From Dokdonella_A soli (lineage in GTDB: Bacteria > Pseudomonadota > Gammaproteobacteria > Xanthomonadales > Rhodanobacteraceae), in contig NZ_BAAAEU010000023.1 in the NCBI RefSeq assembly GCF_039523175.1, positions 124,001-188,000 of the forward strand: a stretch of 64,000 nucleotides of DNA, written 5' to 3'. The translations under genes and the position numbers were made by a program. The stretch's first letter is position 1. Each line of letters starts with the position of its first letter. The notes under the pieces were generated by a model. The model was not told where the DNA came from and did no database searches. It worked only from the letters and a program-made list of their open reading frames with translations. Shown piece after piece: positions 1 to 8,537 of this stretch.

Positions 1-387
1 TATCTGCGTCTCTACAGCAGCCACGAACTCGCGTTCGAACACCCGGCCCAGTTCTTCGCCTACGCCGCGCGCGCGATGCGCCACGTGCTCGCCGACCGCG
101 CGCGCAAGCACCTGCGCCGGAAGGCCGGCGGCGAATGGATCAGGACCGCGCTGACCGCGACCGCCGAAGACCAACTTGCCGTTGCCAGTGCCGAACAGGC
201 CCTCGCGCTCGACGAGGCGCTGACGCAACTCGAGCAAACCGACGCGCGCGCCGCGCACGTGGTCGAACTGCGCTACTTCGCCGGGCTCTCGCCCGAGCAG
301 ATCGCCGAGCTGCTCGGCATCACCCGCCGCACCGTCGACCGCGACTGGCGTTACGCACGTGCGTTCCTGCACGCGGCACTGGAATGA
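1..387 (+). CDS. ECF-type RNA polymerase sigma factor, C-terminal part (left edge truncated)
   Basis: The reading frame is open from base 1, so the start lies outside the window; an internal ATG at 76 is probably not the true start. The visible 128 codons cover the end of sigma region 2 (HPAQFFAYAARAMRHVLADRAR), a linker, and a region 4 helix-turn-helix (VELRYFAGLSPEQIAELLGI followed by TRRTVDRDWRYARAFL). This pattern fits the Sigma70_ECF family that is commonly encoded beside serine/threonine kinases. A Ser/Thr kinase starts 36 bases downstream on the same strand, so the pair probably forms one signalling unit in which the kinase acts on, or in parallel with, the sigma factor. That link is inferred from adjacency. 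The family call is firm, but the regulon and the activating signal are unknown. Confidence 0.85.
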   Translation, partial: YLRLYSSHELAFEHPAQFFAYAARAMRHVLADRARKHLRRKAGGEWIRTALTATAEDQLAVASAEQALALDEALTQLEQTDARAAHVVELRYFAGLSPEQIAELLGITRRTVDRDWRYARAFLHAALE

Positions 388-423
388 AGATGTCCTGATC
401 GCGCTTTTTTCGGCGTTATTGCC

Positions 424-3375
424 ATGAAACCCGAGGATCCGACGCAATCCGCGATGACCGAACCCACGCCAACCGCGCGCGAATTGTTCGAGGAAGCACT
501 GGCGCTGCCGGCCGCGCGCCGCGCGGCTTACGTGACCGCGCACTGCGCCGATCCGGTGCAACGGGCGACCGTGGAACGGCTGCTGGCCGCCGACGCGGCG
601 GAGCTGGGGCACCAGCTCGATCGCTCCTTCGACGACCTGCTCGCGTGCGTGAGCGAGCTCGAACCGGAGCCGCCGATACCACTCGGCGAGCGCATCGGGC
701 CGTTCACGCTAATCGAGAAGCTGGGCGAAGGCGGCTCATCGGTCGTGTTCCGCGCGGAGCGCGAACAGGCCGGCGTGCGCCAGACCGTCGCGCTCAAGCT
801 GTTGCGCCATGGCCTGTATTCGGAGGACGAGCGACGGCGGTTCCGCGATGAGCGCCGCGCGCTCGCGCAACTGCGCCACCCCGGCATCGCACGCCTGATC
901 GAAGGCGGCCTCACCGACGCGGGCACGCCGTACATCGCACTCGAACTGATCGACGGCGTACCGATCACGGAGCATGTCCGCGCCCTGCATCTGGATCTGC
1001 GCAATCGCCTGATGTTGTTCGTCGATGTCTGCCGTGCGGTCGAGGCGGCGCATCGCGCGCTGATCGTGCATCGCGATCTGAAACCCTCGAACGTGCTGGT
1101 CACGCGCGAGGGCGAGGCCAAACTGCTCGACTTCGGCATCGCCAAGCTGCTGGACACCGGGCTCGACCACGACGCAACGCGGACACAGCATCAGGCGCTG
1201 ACGCCTGCATATGCCGCACCCGAGCAGTTCCAGCAGGGCCAGATCACGACCGCTACCGACGTCTACGCGCTCGGCATGCTGCTCGGCGAGCTGATCACAG
1301 GCCAGCGGCGCGAACACGGCGACCCGCGCACGCCATCGTCGCGGATCAGCGGCACCGACCCCGATGCACTGCCGGCGCCGCCGAAGACCGTGCGGCGCCA
1401 GCTGTACGGCGATCTCGACAACATCGTGCTGAAGGCGACTGCGGACGAACCCGAGCGCCGCTATGCGTCCGCCGGCGCACTCGCGGACGATATCGAGCGC
1501 CATCTGGCCGATCAGCCGGTGCTCGCGCATCCGCCATCGCGCTGGTACCGCGCGCGCAAGTTCGTCGCGCGCCATCGTGGCGGCGTCGCCGCCGCGATGG
1601 CGTTCCTGCTCGCGATTCTCGCCGGGCTGGGCATCGCCTTGTGGCAGGCTCGCCGGGCGGAGATTCAGGCGCGGAGAGCCGAAGCGGTGCAGGCATTCCT
1701 GAGCGACGTGTTCCGCGCCAACAGCAGCAGCCAGCCCGACCCGGTCAAGGCGCGCCAGACCACGGCGCGCGCATTGCTCGACCTCGGCGCCGGCAAGATC
1801 GACGGCGCGATGGCCGACGCCCCGGAGGTCAAGCTCAGCCTGCTGCGCCTGTTCGGCGGGCTCTACGACGACTTGTCGCTCTACGACGAATCCGTGAGGC
1901 TGCGCAGGCAGGCGGTGGAGATCACCCGCGAGCTGCATGGCACGAATGCACCGGAAGTCGCCGCTGCCCTCGTCGAACTGGCCGGATCGATGGCCGGTTC
2001 GAAATCGGCGAACGAGCGCGAACCTGTACTCAAGGAAGCGGTGAGCATCCTCGACCGGAATGGCGATTTCACCTCCGCGACGCGCGGCTCGCTGCTACGA
2101 AAACTGTCGATCTACTACCAGGACACGGATGTGCCGCGGGCGCTCGACTACGACCTCCAGTCGGTGCGCGTTTTCGAGGCCTTGCCGCCCTCGGCGGATC
2201 TCGCCGAATCGCTGGGCGATCTGGGCTGGGTGCAGCATCACCTCGGCAAGCCGCGCGAGGCGATCGCTTCCCTGCAGCGCGCAGTGGAGGTATCGAAGGC
2301 GCAACAGGGAGCGAAGAATCCGGAATTGCCGCGCTATTACGCCTATCTCAGCGATGCCCAGTACGATGCCCTCGACATTGCGGGCGCGGAACGGAATGCA
2401 CGCGCTGCGCTGGAGGGCATCGAGGCGATCAACGGCGACGAACCTGCCGACACCGCATACTTCATGATGCGCCTCGGCAAGCTGCTGGCCAGCACCGCCC
2501 GCACCCGGGACGGGCTTGCCCTGCTCAAGCAGGCAAGGGATCGGTCGCTGGCCTCCAAGGGTGCGGACGATCCCGGCCAGACGCTGTGGGCGCAGTTCCT
2601 GTACGGCGAGGCGCGAGCCCGTTCCGGTCAACTACGCGAGGGCCTGACCGATATGGGAACGGCGATCGCGAACTGCCGTCGCGAACAGCCCGACGTGGTC
2701 TTCCTGGCAACGTTTCTCGAGAGCGAAGCGGACGCGCAGATGGACAGCGGCCGCTACCAGCAGGCCACCGACACGCTGGACGAGGCTGCGCAAGTTCGCA
2801 CCCGGCACAAGCAGGCGCACGGGACATCCGCATTCAATGCGAATACCGCGACGCGCGCACGGCTCGAGCTGGCGCGTGGACACGTAGACACCGCCCGCGC
2901 GCTGCTCGATGAACTACGCATCGAGGGCGACGACGCTGTGTCATGGATGCGGTTTGAGCAGGAACTGTTGTCGGCGGAAATCGCGTTGGCCGATGGCCAC
3001 TCCGAGTCAGTGGCGAAGCTGGCCGCCGAAGTGCGACAGCAGATCGCGGGAAACGGACTCGCCGCGTACCTGAAGGCCTGTGCGGCGCGCGCCGACCTGG
3101 TCGAAGGCATGACCCTGCTGCGTGCGCGGCAAGCGGGAGCGGCCCTGCCGCTGCTGCAGCGCGCGGTATCCCTGCGCCAGGCGACCTTCGATCCTTCCAG
3201 CCCGAAAATCGCCGAGGCGCAGGTCGCACTGGCCAATGCCTTTTTGGATCTGGGCGATACCGGCAAGGCACGCGCACTGGCCGCCGCCGCGAGCACGATC
3301 GACGCTGCACAAGAGGAACTCGGCGAGCACTATCGCCGACCGCTGCGCGAGCTGCTGGCCCGACTGCGCGAATGA
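424..3375 (+). CDS. Membrane serine/threonine protein kinase with TPR-like C-terminus
   Basis: A 983-residue protein. The Hanks-type kinase domain spans about residues 90-365: glycine loop LGEGGSSVVF (from 100), ATP-binding lysine K125 in VALK, catalytic loop HRDLKPSN (H216, D218, K220) and DFG aspartate D236. All catalytic residues are present, so activity is expected. One membrane segment follows at about residues 386-407 (AAAMAFLLAILAGLGIALW). The remaining 570 residues are alanine- and leucine-rich helical repeats of TPR type, probably periplasmic and used for protein binding. An alternative start at 454 (MTEPTPTARELFEEAL) resembles the usual N-terminus of this family; neither start has a clear Shine-Dalgarno. 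The gene follows an ECF sigma gene by 36 bases. Its stop codon is in frame with, and 24 bases before, a truncated beta-helix pseudogene, which suggests a deletion ended just after the kinase gene. Confidence 0.92.
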   Translation: MKPEDPTQSAMTEPTPTARELFEEALALPAARRAAYVTAHCADPVQRATVERLLAADAAELGHQLDRSFDDLLACVSELEPEPPIPLGERIGPFTLIEKLGEGGSSVVFRAEREQAGVRQTVALKLLRHGLYSEDERRRFRDERRALAQLRHPGIARLIEGGLTDAGTPYIALELIDGVPITEHVRALHLDLRNRLMLFVDVCRAVEAAHRALIVHRDLKPSNVLVTREGEAKLLDFGIAKLLDTGLDHDATRTQHQALTPAYAAPEQFQQGQITTATDVYALGMLLGELITGQRREHGDPRTPSSRISGTDPDALPAPPKTVRRQLYGDLDNIVLKATADEPERRYASAGALADDIERHLADQPVLAHPPSRWYRARKFVARHRGGVAAAMAFLLAILAGLGIALWQARRAEIQARRAEAVQAFLSDVFRANSSSQPDPVKARQTTARALLDLGAGKIDGAMADAPEVKLSLLRLFGGLYDDLSLYDESVRLRRQAVEITRELHGTNAPEVAAALVELAGSMAGSKSANEREPVLKEAVSILDRNGDFTSATRGSLLRKLSIYYQDTDVPRALDYDLQSVRVFEALPPSADLAESLGDLGWVQHHLGKPREAIASLQRAVEVSKAQQGAKNPELPRYYAYLSDAQYDALDIAGAERNARAALEGIEAINGDEPADTAYFMMRLGKLLASTARTRDGLALLKQARDRSLASKGADDPGQTLWAQFLYGEARARSGQLREGLTDMGTAIANCRREQPDVVFLATFLESEADAQMDSGRYQQATDTLDEAAQVRTRHKQAHGTSAFNANTATRARLELARGHVDTARALLDELRIEGDDAVSWMRFEQELLSAEIALADGHSESVAKLAAEVRQQIAGNGLAAYLKACAARADLVEGMTLLRARQAGAALPLLQRAVSLRQATFDPSSPKIAEAQVALANAFLDLGDTGKARALAAAASTIDAAQEELGEHYRRPLRELLARLRE

Positions 3376-3399
3376 AGGCGAGCGCAGGACGAGCGCGCC

Positions 3400-4098
3400 T
3401 GCAACGAGGTGTCCGGCAACGTTGTCGAAGATGCCAACAACCAGCCGACCGACGGTGCCGTGATCCTGGTCGGTTCGCGCTCGCATTTCGTGGCCAATAG
3501 GCTGATCCTGCGCGGCAATGCGGCGGCCTATGCCATCAACGTTTTGGGTGACGACGACGTCAGTAACGATACCGAGCTTGCGAACTGTCTGATCGTCGAC
3601 AACCATACCCGGCACGAACTCGTCGGCGTGCGTCGTTCTGGGCCAACGATTCTCTCCATGGACGGTTGTACGCTGGCGCACAACACGATCGACAACGGCT
3701 ATGTGTTGTATAGAAACGGCATCTCCGGGCTCTTCCTGACCGACAGCATCATCGACATGCCCGGCGTGCAGACGGTCGACGGCGGCGCGTCCGCCCACTA
3801 CGTACTGTCCAATGACACCAGCACGCTGCGAGCGACAGCCAACTTGGTGGTGCAGGGCGAGCCGAGCTTCGTGAATGTCGCCGTCGGCGACTACCACCTG
3901 CTGCCATCCTCGCTGGGCGTCGACTTTGCGCCGGCCGCCGGCGGCACCGATCTAGATCGCCTGCCGCGAGATGTCGACCTGCCGCAGGTGCCGAATTTCT
4001 ACGGCCCACGCGATATCGGCGCCTACGAGCGCCAGTCCGCATTTCTGTGCGACAACAATCGCGACGCGATCTTCTGCGACGGCTTCGAGGCGATGTAG
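3400..4098 (+). pseudogene. 5'-truncated copy of the downstream secreted beta-helix protein
   Basis: The frame from 3400 reads CNEVSGNVVEDANNQ and continues to a stop at 4098. It aligns with residues from about 405 (CNTVSGNIAEDSNNT) to the end of the protein encoded at 4416-6335, including the shared SLGVDFAPAAGGTDLDR, the YGPRD-x-GAYERQSAF block and the terminal IFCDGF signature. Even the bases after the stop (tagcacg) match. About 400 N-terminal codons, including any signal peptide, are missing. Homology begins 24 bases after the kinase stop codon and in the same frame, with no ribosome-binding site; the first possible start is GTG 3409. The simplest reading is a tandem duplication whose upstream copy lost its 5' part by deletion. 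The protein could not be exported as it stands. The coding frame has stayed open, so the loss may be recent. Confidence 0.75.
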
Positions 4099-4154
4099 CA
4101 CGAACCCGTACCGCAGGCTGGTGGACGATATGGCAATTTCCGCTCACGCAAATC

Positions 4155-4310
4155 CTGCGCAAGATCACCGTTGAAGTTCCTGCTGCTCTCCTGGACAAGG
4201 CACAGGCAGCAAGCGGGGATGGCGTCAGCGAAACCGTGCGCAGCGGCCTCAAGCTGGTCGCGACCGCGCGCGCGTACGCCAAGCTGCGCGATTTGCGCGG
4301 CAAGGTCCGG
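4155..4310 (+). pseudogene. Ribbon-helix-helix antitoxin-like remnant (VapB style), no toxin partner
   Basis: The frame reads LRKITVEVPAALLDKAQAAS, then a segment with SETVRSGLKLVATARAYAKL and LRGKVRLS. This resembles the beta-strand and two helices of small MetJ/Arc-type antitoxins of VapBC systems, which usually begin MR(K/T)TVEIP. Here the expected initiator is CTG at 4155-4157 and no ribosome-binding site precedes it. After KVRLS the sequence loses family character and runs to a stop at 4400. No PIN-domain toxin or other toxin frame follows. I read it as a decayed orphan antitoxin between the two beta-helix copies; a functional CTG or GTG start cannot be excluded. Confidence 0.45.
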
Positions 4311-4415
4311 CTTTCGGCTGGGGGCTCGAAGACCCCACACGGCGTGTCTGAGTTTGCTGCCAAACGGCGTTACTCGAACATGCCCGCACCCGGGTTCTGA
4401 TTCGAGGAGCGTGTC

Positions 4416-6335
4416 GTGTCCGCCTCGTTCCGTTTCGCATTCGTTGCGTGTGCGCCGCTCATCGCAGCGTTGACGTTTGGCAGTCGTGACGCCGACGCGT
4501 TCCTCTGCCAGCCAATACCCTACTACCGTTTCGTCGGCGACACCGCCAGCGACGCGATGTGCACCGACAACGACATCCAGTCCGCGATCAACAACGCGAG
4601 CTGTCCAGGCACCACCATCGTCATCACCCGCGAGCGGGTCTACACCGCGCAGCATCTCACGATCAGCAACAAGTCACTGACCCTGTATGCGGTCGGCGAC
4701 GGGGTGCCGTGCGGCCCGCCGCCCCCGTTCTGCGATCCGAACATCGGCGGGTGCAACAATCCCCCGCCTACCCAACCGCAGGTCACGCTCGACGGCATCG
4801 GGCAGACTGGCAACAGCACGCTGCACATCGACGGCACCAGCTACGTGACGCTGCGGTTCCTGCACGTGACCGGCGGCAACGTAAGCGATCGCGGCGGCGG
4901 CATCTACTTCTCCGGCGCCGGCTCGCTGATGCTGGACACCACCACCGTCGACCACAACAGCGCCGGCAATGGCGGTGGCATCAGCTTCAGCGGCTCCGGC
5001 GGCAATGCCACGCTGACGCTGCTCGGCAATACCCTGGTCCTGGAAAACGCCATTGGTGCGGGTGGCAGCGGCGGCGGCATCCTCGTCGAGGGCAGCGCGC
5101 GGCTGTTCGCACTCAAGGACAGAACCCTGATCGGCTACAACCACGCGCCCGGTGGTTTTGGCGGGGGCATCGCGGTGATCGGCCCGGCTCGCGCGGATAT
5201 CGGCTCGCCCGGCTACAACGGCGGCGCGGCGATCCAGTTCAACGACGCCGCCTACGGCGGCGGCATCGCGGCCAGCGCGGTGCACGATCGGCAGTCCGTG
5301 AACGTCCGGCTGTTCACGGTCGATCCCGCCAACCCGGTACACATCCAGAACAATACGGCGTCCCGAACCGGCGGCGGCATTTATCTCAAGCCACTCAACA
5401 ATTCCAGCGGCGATTTCGGCGAGGCGACCCTGTGCGCGTTCGATTTCCGGATCGACGACAACAAAGCCCAGGAGGGCGCGGCGATCTACGCCGACACGGA
5501 CATAGACACCTCAGTCGGGATCGATTTCGGTGGCGAGGTGTACATGAATATCGACTCCCATCCCGGCTGCAACATGCCCGAATCGCCGCCATCGCTCGGC
5601 GCGGTCGCGTGCGCCCACGGCGTGCCGTGCAATACCGTATCCGGCAACATCGCCGAAGACAGCAACAACACGCCGACGCCGGGTTCTGCGATCCTGGTCC
5701 AGGACGACGGCAGTTTTAAGGTGAACCGCCTGCTGATGCGCGGCAACCAGGGCGCGCATGCAATCCGCACCTTCGGGCTGGATTCCAGCTTTGGCACGGC
5801 CTACGTGTACAACTGCCTCGTCGCCGACAACCAGGTGACCGGCGAACTGGTGCGCATCGACAATGACGGCTCCTACGTGGGCCCGACCGCATTCGCCAAC
5901 TGCACGTTCGCGAACAACACGATCGGCGGCAGCACGGTGATCTACTCAGGCCACGATCTCAGCCTGACCGACATGATCTTCGACCAGCCCGGCGTGCCGA
6001 CGCTCGCATATGCCGGCAATCCGGCGAACCTCGCGGTCCACTACGTGCTGACGAACAGCAACGGCACACTGCCTTCGCAACCGGACATCGTGGTCGGTCG
6101 GCCCTCGTTCCTCAGCGCGGCCACCGGCGACTACCATCTGCTGCCCACTTCGCTCGGCGTCGACTTCGCCCCGGCCGCCGGCGGGACCGACCTCGACCGC
6201 CGCCCGCGCGACGTTGATCTGCCGACCATCCGAAACGTCTACGGCCCGCGCGACCTCGGCGCCTACGAGCGCCAGTCCGCGTTTGCCTGCGACGACAATG
6301 CCAACGCGCTGTTCTGCGATGGCTTCGATATGTAG
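4416..6335 (+). CDS. Secreted right-handed parallel beta-helix protein with choice-of-anchor-Q-like C-terminus
   Basis: A 639-residue protein. The GTG start at 4416 is preceded by GAGGAG at about 4404-4409. Residues 1-28 form a signal peptide (FAFVACAPLIAALTFGSRDA). The body has many short Gly/Asn-rich repeats with the pattern NxxxGxGGGI (for example NSAGNGGGISFSGSGG, NNTASRTGGGIYL), typical of parallel beta-helix (pectate-lyase-like) surface proteins. No polysaccharide-lyase active site is recognisable. The C-terminal block (GDYHLLPTSLGVDFAPAAGG, then GPRDLGAYERQ) matches the style of choice-of-anchor Q domains, and the last residues are ALFCDGFDM. A truncated homologue lies directly upstream and a strong terminator directly downstream, so it is probably a monocistronic unit. 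It is likely exported; the ligand or substrate is unknown. Confidence 0.8.
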   Translation: MSASFRFAFVACAPLIAALTFGSRDADAFLCQPIPYYRFVGDTASDAMCTDNDIQSAINNASCPGTTIVITRERVYTAQHLTISNKSLTLYAVGDGVPCGPPPPFCDPNIGGCNNPPPTQPQVTLDGIGQTGNSTLHIDGTSYVTLRFLHVTGGNVSDRGGGIYFSGAGSLMLDTTTVDHNSAGNGGGISFSGSGGNATLTLLGNTLVLENAIGAGGSGGGILVEGSARLFALKDRTLIGYNHAPGGFGGGIAVIGPARADIGSPGYNGGAAIQFNDAAYGGGIAASAVHDRQSVNVRLFTVDPANPVHIQNNTASRTGGGIYLKPLNNSSGDFGEATLCAFDFRIDDNKAQEGAAIYADTDIDTSVGIDFGGEVYMNIDSHPGCNMPESPPSLGAVACAHGVPCNTVSGNIAEDSNNTPTPGSAILVQDDGSFKVNRLLMRGNQGAHAIRTFGLDSSFGTAYVYNCLVADNQVTGELVRIDNDGSYVGPTAFANCTFANNTIGGSTVIYSGHDLSLTDMIFDQPGVPTLAYAGNPANLAVHYVLTNSNGTLPSQPDIVVGRPSFLSAATGDYHLLPTSLGVDFAPAAGGTDLDRRPRDVDLPTIRNVYGPRDLGAYERQSAFACDDNANALFCDGFDM

Positions 6336-6344
6336 CACGGAAAC

Positions 6345-6374
6345 GAAAAGCCCCGCGTCGCTGCGGGGCTTTTC
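6345..6374 (+). terminator. Rho-independent terminator after the beta-helix gene
   Basis: A perfect 12-base stem, gaaaagccccgc (6345-6356) and gcggggcttttc (6363-6374), with a 6-base loop lies 10 bases after the stop codon at 6335. The arm ends in TTTTC. It is a classical intrinsic terminator for the plus-strand gene. Confidence 0.9.
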
Positions 6375-6669
6375 GAGTTGCTTCGCAAGCAGGAACACCA
6401 TCCCCACCCAACCCTCCCCTTGAAGGGGAGGGCTTCAAGAGCAGTAGCGCGGGCCCTGGCCCACCACGGCAATCGGCGGGCTAAGTCCACCCTACGTGAA
6501 AACCCGCCAAGGCCGCGGGCGCCGCCGCTCATGGTTCGATACCTCACCACGAACGGCTCTCCATTCAAGCCGAGGCGTTGCCCGCCTTTTCGATATTTTG
6601 CAACTGCCTTGCGAGTTGCAAACCTTCGGCGTGGTTTCCTAAGGCCATATCGCCTCAGGGAATTTCACG
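6375..6669. other. Non-coding stretch with short palindromes and one dispersed-repeat arm
   Basis: No credible gene. It contains a perfect 21-base palindrome at 6412-6432 (ccctcccct ... aggggaggg), one arm of a dispersed repeat at 6535-6556 (ttcgatacctca...cgaacgg) that recurs near 35063, and a small hairpin at 6599-6620 (tgcaact/agttgca). The leader of the next gene ends the stretch; AGGGA near 6656-6660 may serve the TTG start at 6670. Confidence 0.6.
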
Positions 6670-8484
6670 TTGATCGAAGCGGCGTGGATCGGAAGGACCA
6701 AAGTCCTCGCATGGAATGCATCCGGTGCCGTTGCCGCGGGCACTGCGTTGGTTGCGCTCGTGTACGCGCTGGATCCGGCGTTTCGGCCCGCGCACGGCGC
6801 CGCAGGCGATGTCGGCCTCGCCGCCCTGAATGCGCTGCCGGTCGCGCTGTTCGCGCTGTTCATGCTGGCACTTACACGGCGTCCGTTCCTCGCGTGCTGG
6901 TGCGCGATGCTGCTGACCGCGCTGCTCTACGCCGTCAACAACGTCAAGCTGCAATCACTCGAAACGCCACTGCTGCCGAGCGATTTCGCACTCATCGGCC
7001 AGCTCGTCGCAGGCCACGGTCTGCTCCGACGCTACGTGCCGACGAACCCGATCGATCTCTGGCTCTATGCGCTGGCGGCGGTCGTGACCATCGTGCTGAT
7101 CGCGATGCAGTTGCGCGTCGAGATGCGCGCGCGACCGCGTGCGCTGCTTGCCTGCGGCGTGCTCACGGTCGGCGCAAGCCTGATCGCGGGAAGCATGCCC
7201 TGGCAAGCCCTGTACTCGGACGAACGCCTCGATTTCCAGTCGTGGGCGCCGGTCGAGACGACCGACCATGCCGGCCTGCTCGCTTCGCTGCTGCGCTATC
7301 ACTGGGAGTTCTCAGGCCCGTTGTCCGAACCCAACCGCGCGGCTGCGGCCATTCTCCTGGAACGGCATCCGCAACCCCTGAACGACACGGCTCCAGCCAG
7401 GAACGGGGCCGGCGATCTGCCCGACATCATCGTGGTGCAGAGCGAATCCTTCTTCGATCCGGCACGCCTCGAGGGACTGAACCCGGCACAGGTCGCACCG
7501 ATGCTGCGTGAGCTCGGCGCGCGAGCCACACATGGCGATCTGTGGGTGCCGACCTACGGCGGCGGCACGATACGCACCGAGTTCGAAGTGCTGACCGGGA
7601 TTGGCTTGCGCTATTTCCCGCACAACCAGTATCCGTACTACGACCTCACCTCCGGCGGGCCACCGAGCCTGGCAAGCGCGCTGGCATCGCATGGCTATCG
7701 CACGCTTGGCGTGCATCCGAACGATGCGACGTTCTGGAACCGCGCCAGCGCGTTCAAGTCCCTGGGGTTCGCCGGCTTCGATGACGACGAAGCATTTGGC
7801 AACGCTCCTCACGAGGGCCGCTACATCAGCGACGAGGCACTGGTCGATCACATCCTGCGGCGCCTCGACGAGGGCGGATCGCCCACGTTTATCTTCGCGA
7901 TCAGCATGGAAAACCATGGCCCTTATGACGACAGCCCGGGCATCGACGCGCACCGCCGCGATGCTCAGCCGATACCGCCGGGTCTGCCCGCCGATGCGGT
8001 GAGGCCTCTGCGCAACTACCTGTATCACCTCGGCAACGCGGATCGTTCGCTCGGCCGCCTCGCTGAAGCGCTCGGCCAGCGCAAGCGGCGCAGCCTGCTG
8101 CTGTTCTACGGCGATCATCTGCCCGCCCTGCCCGAGGTCTACCGCCGCCTGGGCTTCCGCGACGGCGCCGGTGAAACCCTGCAACCGGTCCCCTACCTGC
8201 TGTTCGACACCGCGGCGCATGACGAACACGTCGAAACCACCGCGTCGTTCTTCCTGCCTTCACGGCTGCTCGCTGCGGCAGGCATCCGCGATCGCTATTT
8301 CGAAGTGCTCGATGCGGTCCGCGATGAGACGACATTCGGTCCGGAATACACGCCTGCGGAAGACGCCTACCTCGGCGCGCTGATGCAGATGCGCCAGCGC
8401 GACGAATGGCCATCGGCGCAGGTCGCGTTACCGGTCGCGGCCACTCACTCCGGAGGAGTCGCCGTGCGCGAGAATTCACCGTGA
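6670..8484 (+). CDS. LTA-synthase-like membrane phosphoglycerol/phosphoethanolamine transferase (sulfatase fold)
   Basis: A 604-residue inner-membrane protein. About five hydrophobic segments occupy the first 180 residues. A periplasmic alkaline-phosphatase/sulfatase-fold domain begins near residue 250. Family residues are visible: metal-ligand glutamate E259 in VVQSESFFD, the nucleophile T300 in GGGTIRTEFEVLTG (aligning with the T-S-D-S-E-F motif of LtaS), and D482-H483 in FYGDHLPAL. The family transfers phosphoglycerol or phosphoethanolamine from a phospholipid to a glycan or lipid. In Gram-negatives such enzymes modify periplasmic glucans or lipid A, so true lipoteichoic acid synthesis is not implied. 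The start is TTG with a modest AGGGA upstream; the next in-frame ATG (about residue 67) would cut off the first membrane segments. A convergent SulP gene lies 53 bases downstream. Confidence 0.85.
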   Translation: MIEAAWIGRTKVLAWNASGAVAAGTALVALVYALDPAFRPAHGAAGDVGLAALNALPVALFALFMLALTRRPFLACWCAMLLTALLYAVNNVKLQSLETPLLPSDFALIGQLVAGHGLLRRYVPTNPIDLWLYALAAVVTIVLIAMQLRVEMRARPRALLACGVLTVGASLIAGSMPWQALYSDERLDFQSWAPVETTDHAGLLASLLRYHWEFSGPLSEPNRAAAAILLERHPQPLNDTAPARNGAGDLPDIIVVQSESFFDPARLEGLNPAQVAPMLRELGARATHGDLWVPTYGGGTIRTEFEVLTGIGLRYFPHNQYPYYDLTSGGPPSLASALASHGYRTLGVHPNDATFWNRASAFKSLGFAGFDDDEAFGNAPHEGRYISDEALVDHILRRLDEGGSPTFIFAISMENHGPYDDSPGIDAHRRDAQPIPPGLPADAVRPLRNYLYHLGNADRSLGRLAEALGQRKRRSLLLFYGDHLPALPEVYRRLGFRDGAGETLQPVPYLLFDTAAHDEHVETTASFFLPSRLLAAAGIRDRYFEVLDAVRDETTFGPEYTPAEDAYLGALMQMRQRDEWPSAQVALPVAATHSGGVAVRENSP

Positions 8485-8537
8485 CGTCGGCTGCTCGTAT
8501 CCGGTGCCTGACATGGCATTCCCGCCAGCGATCCGGC

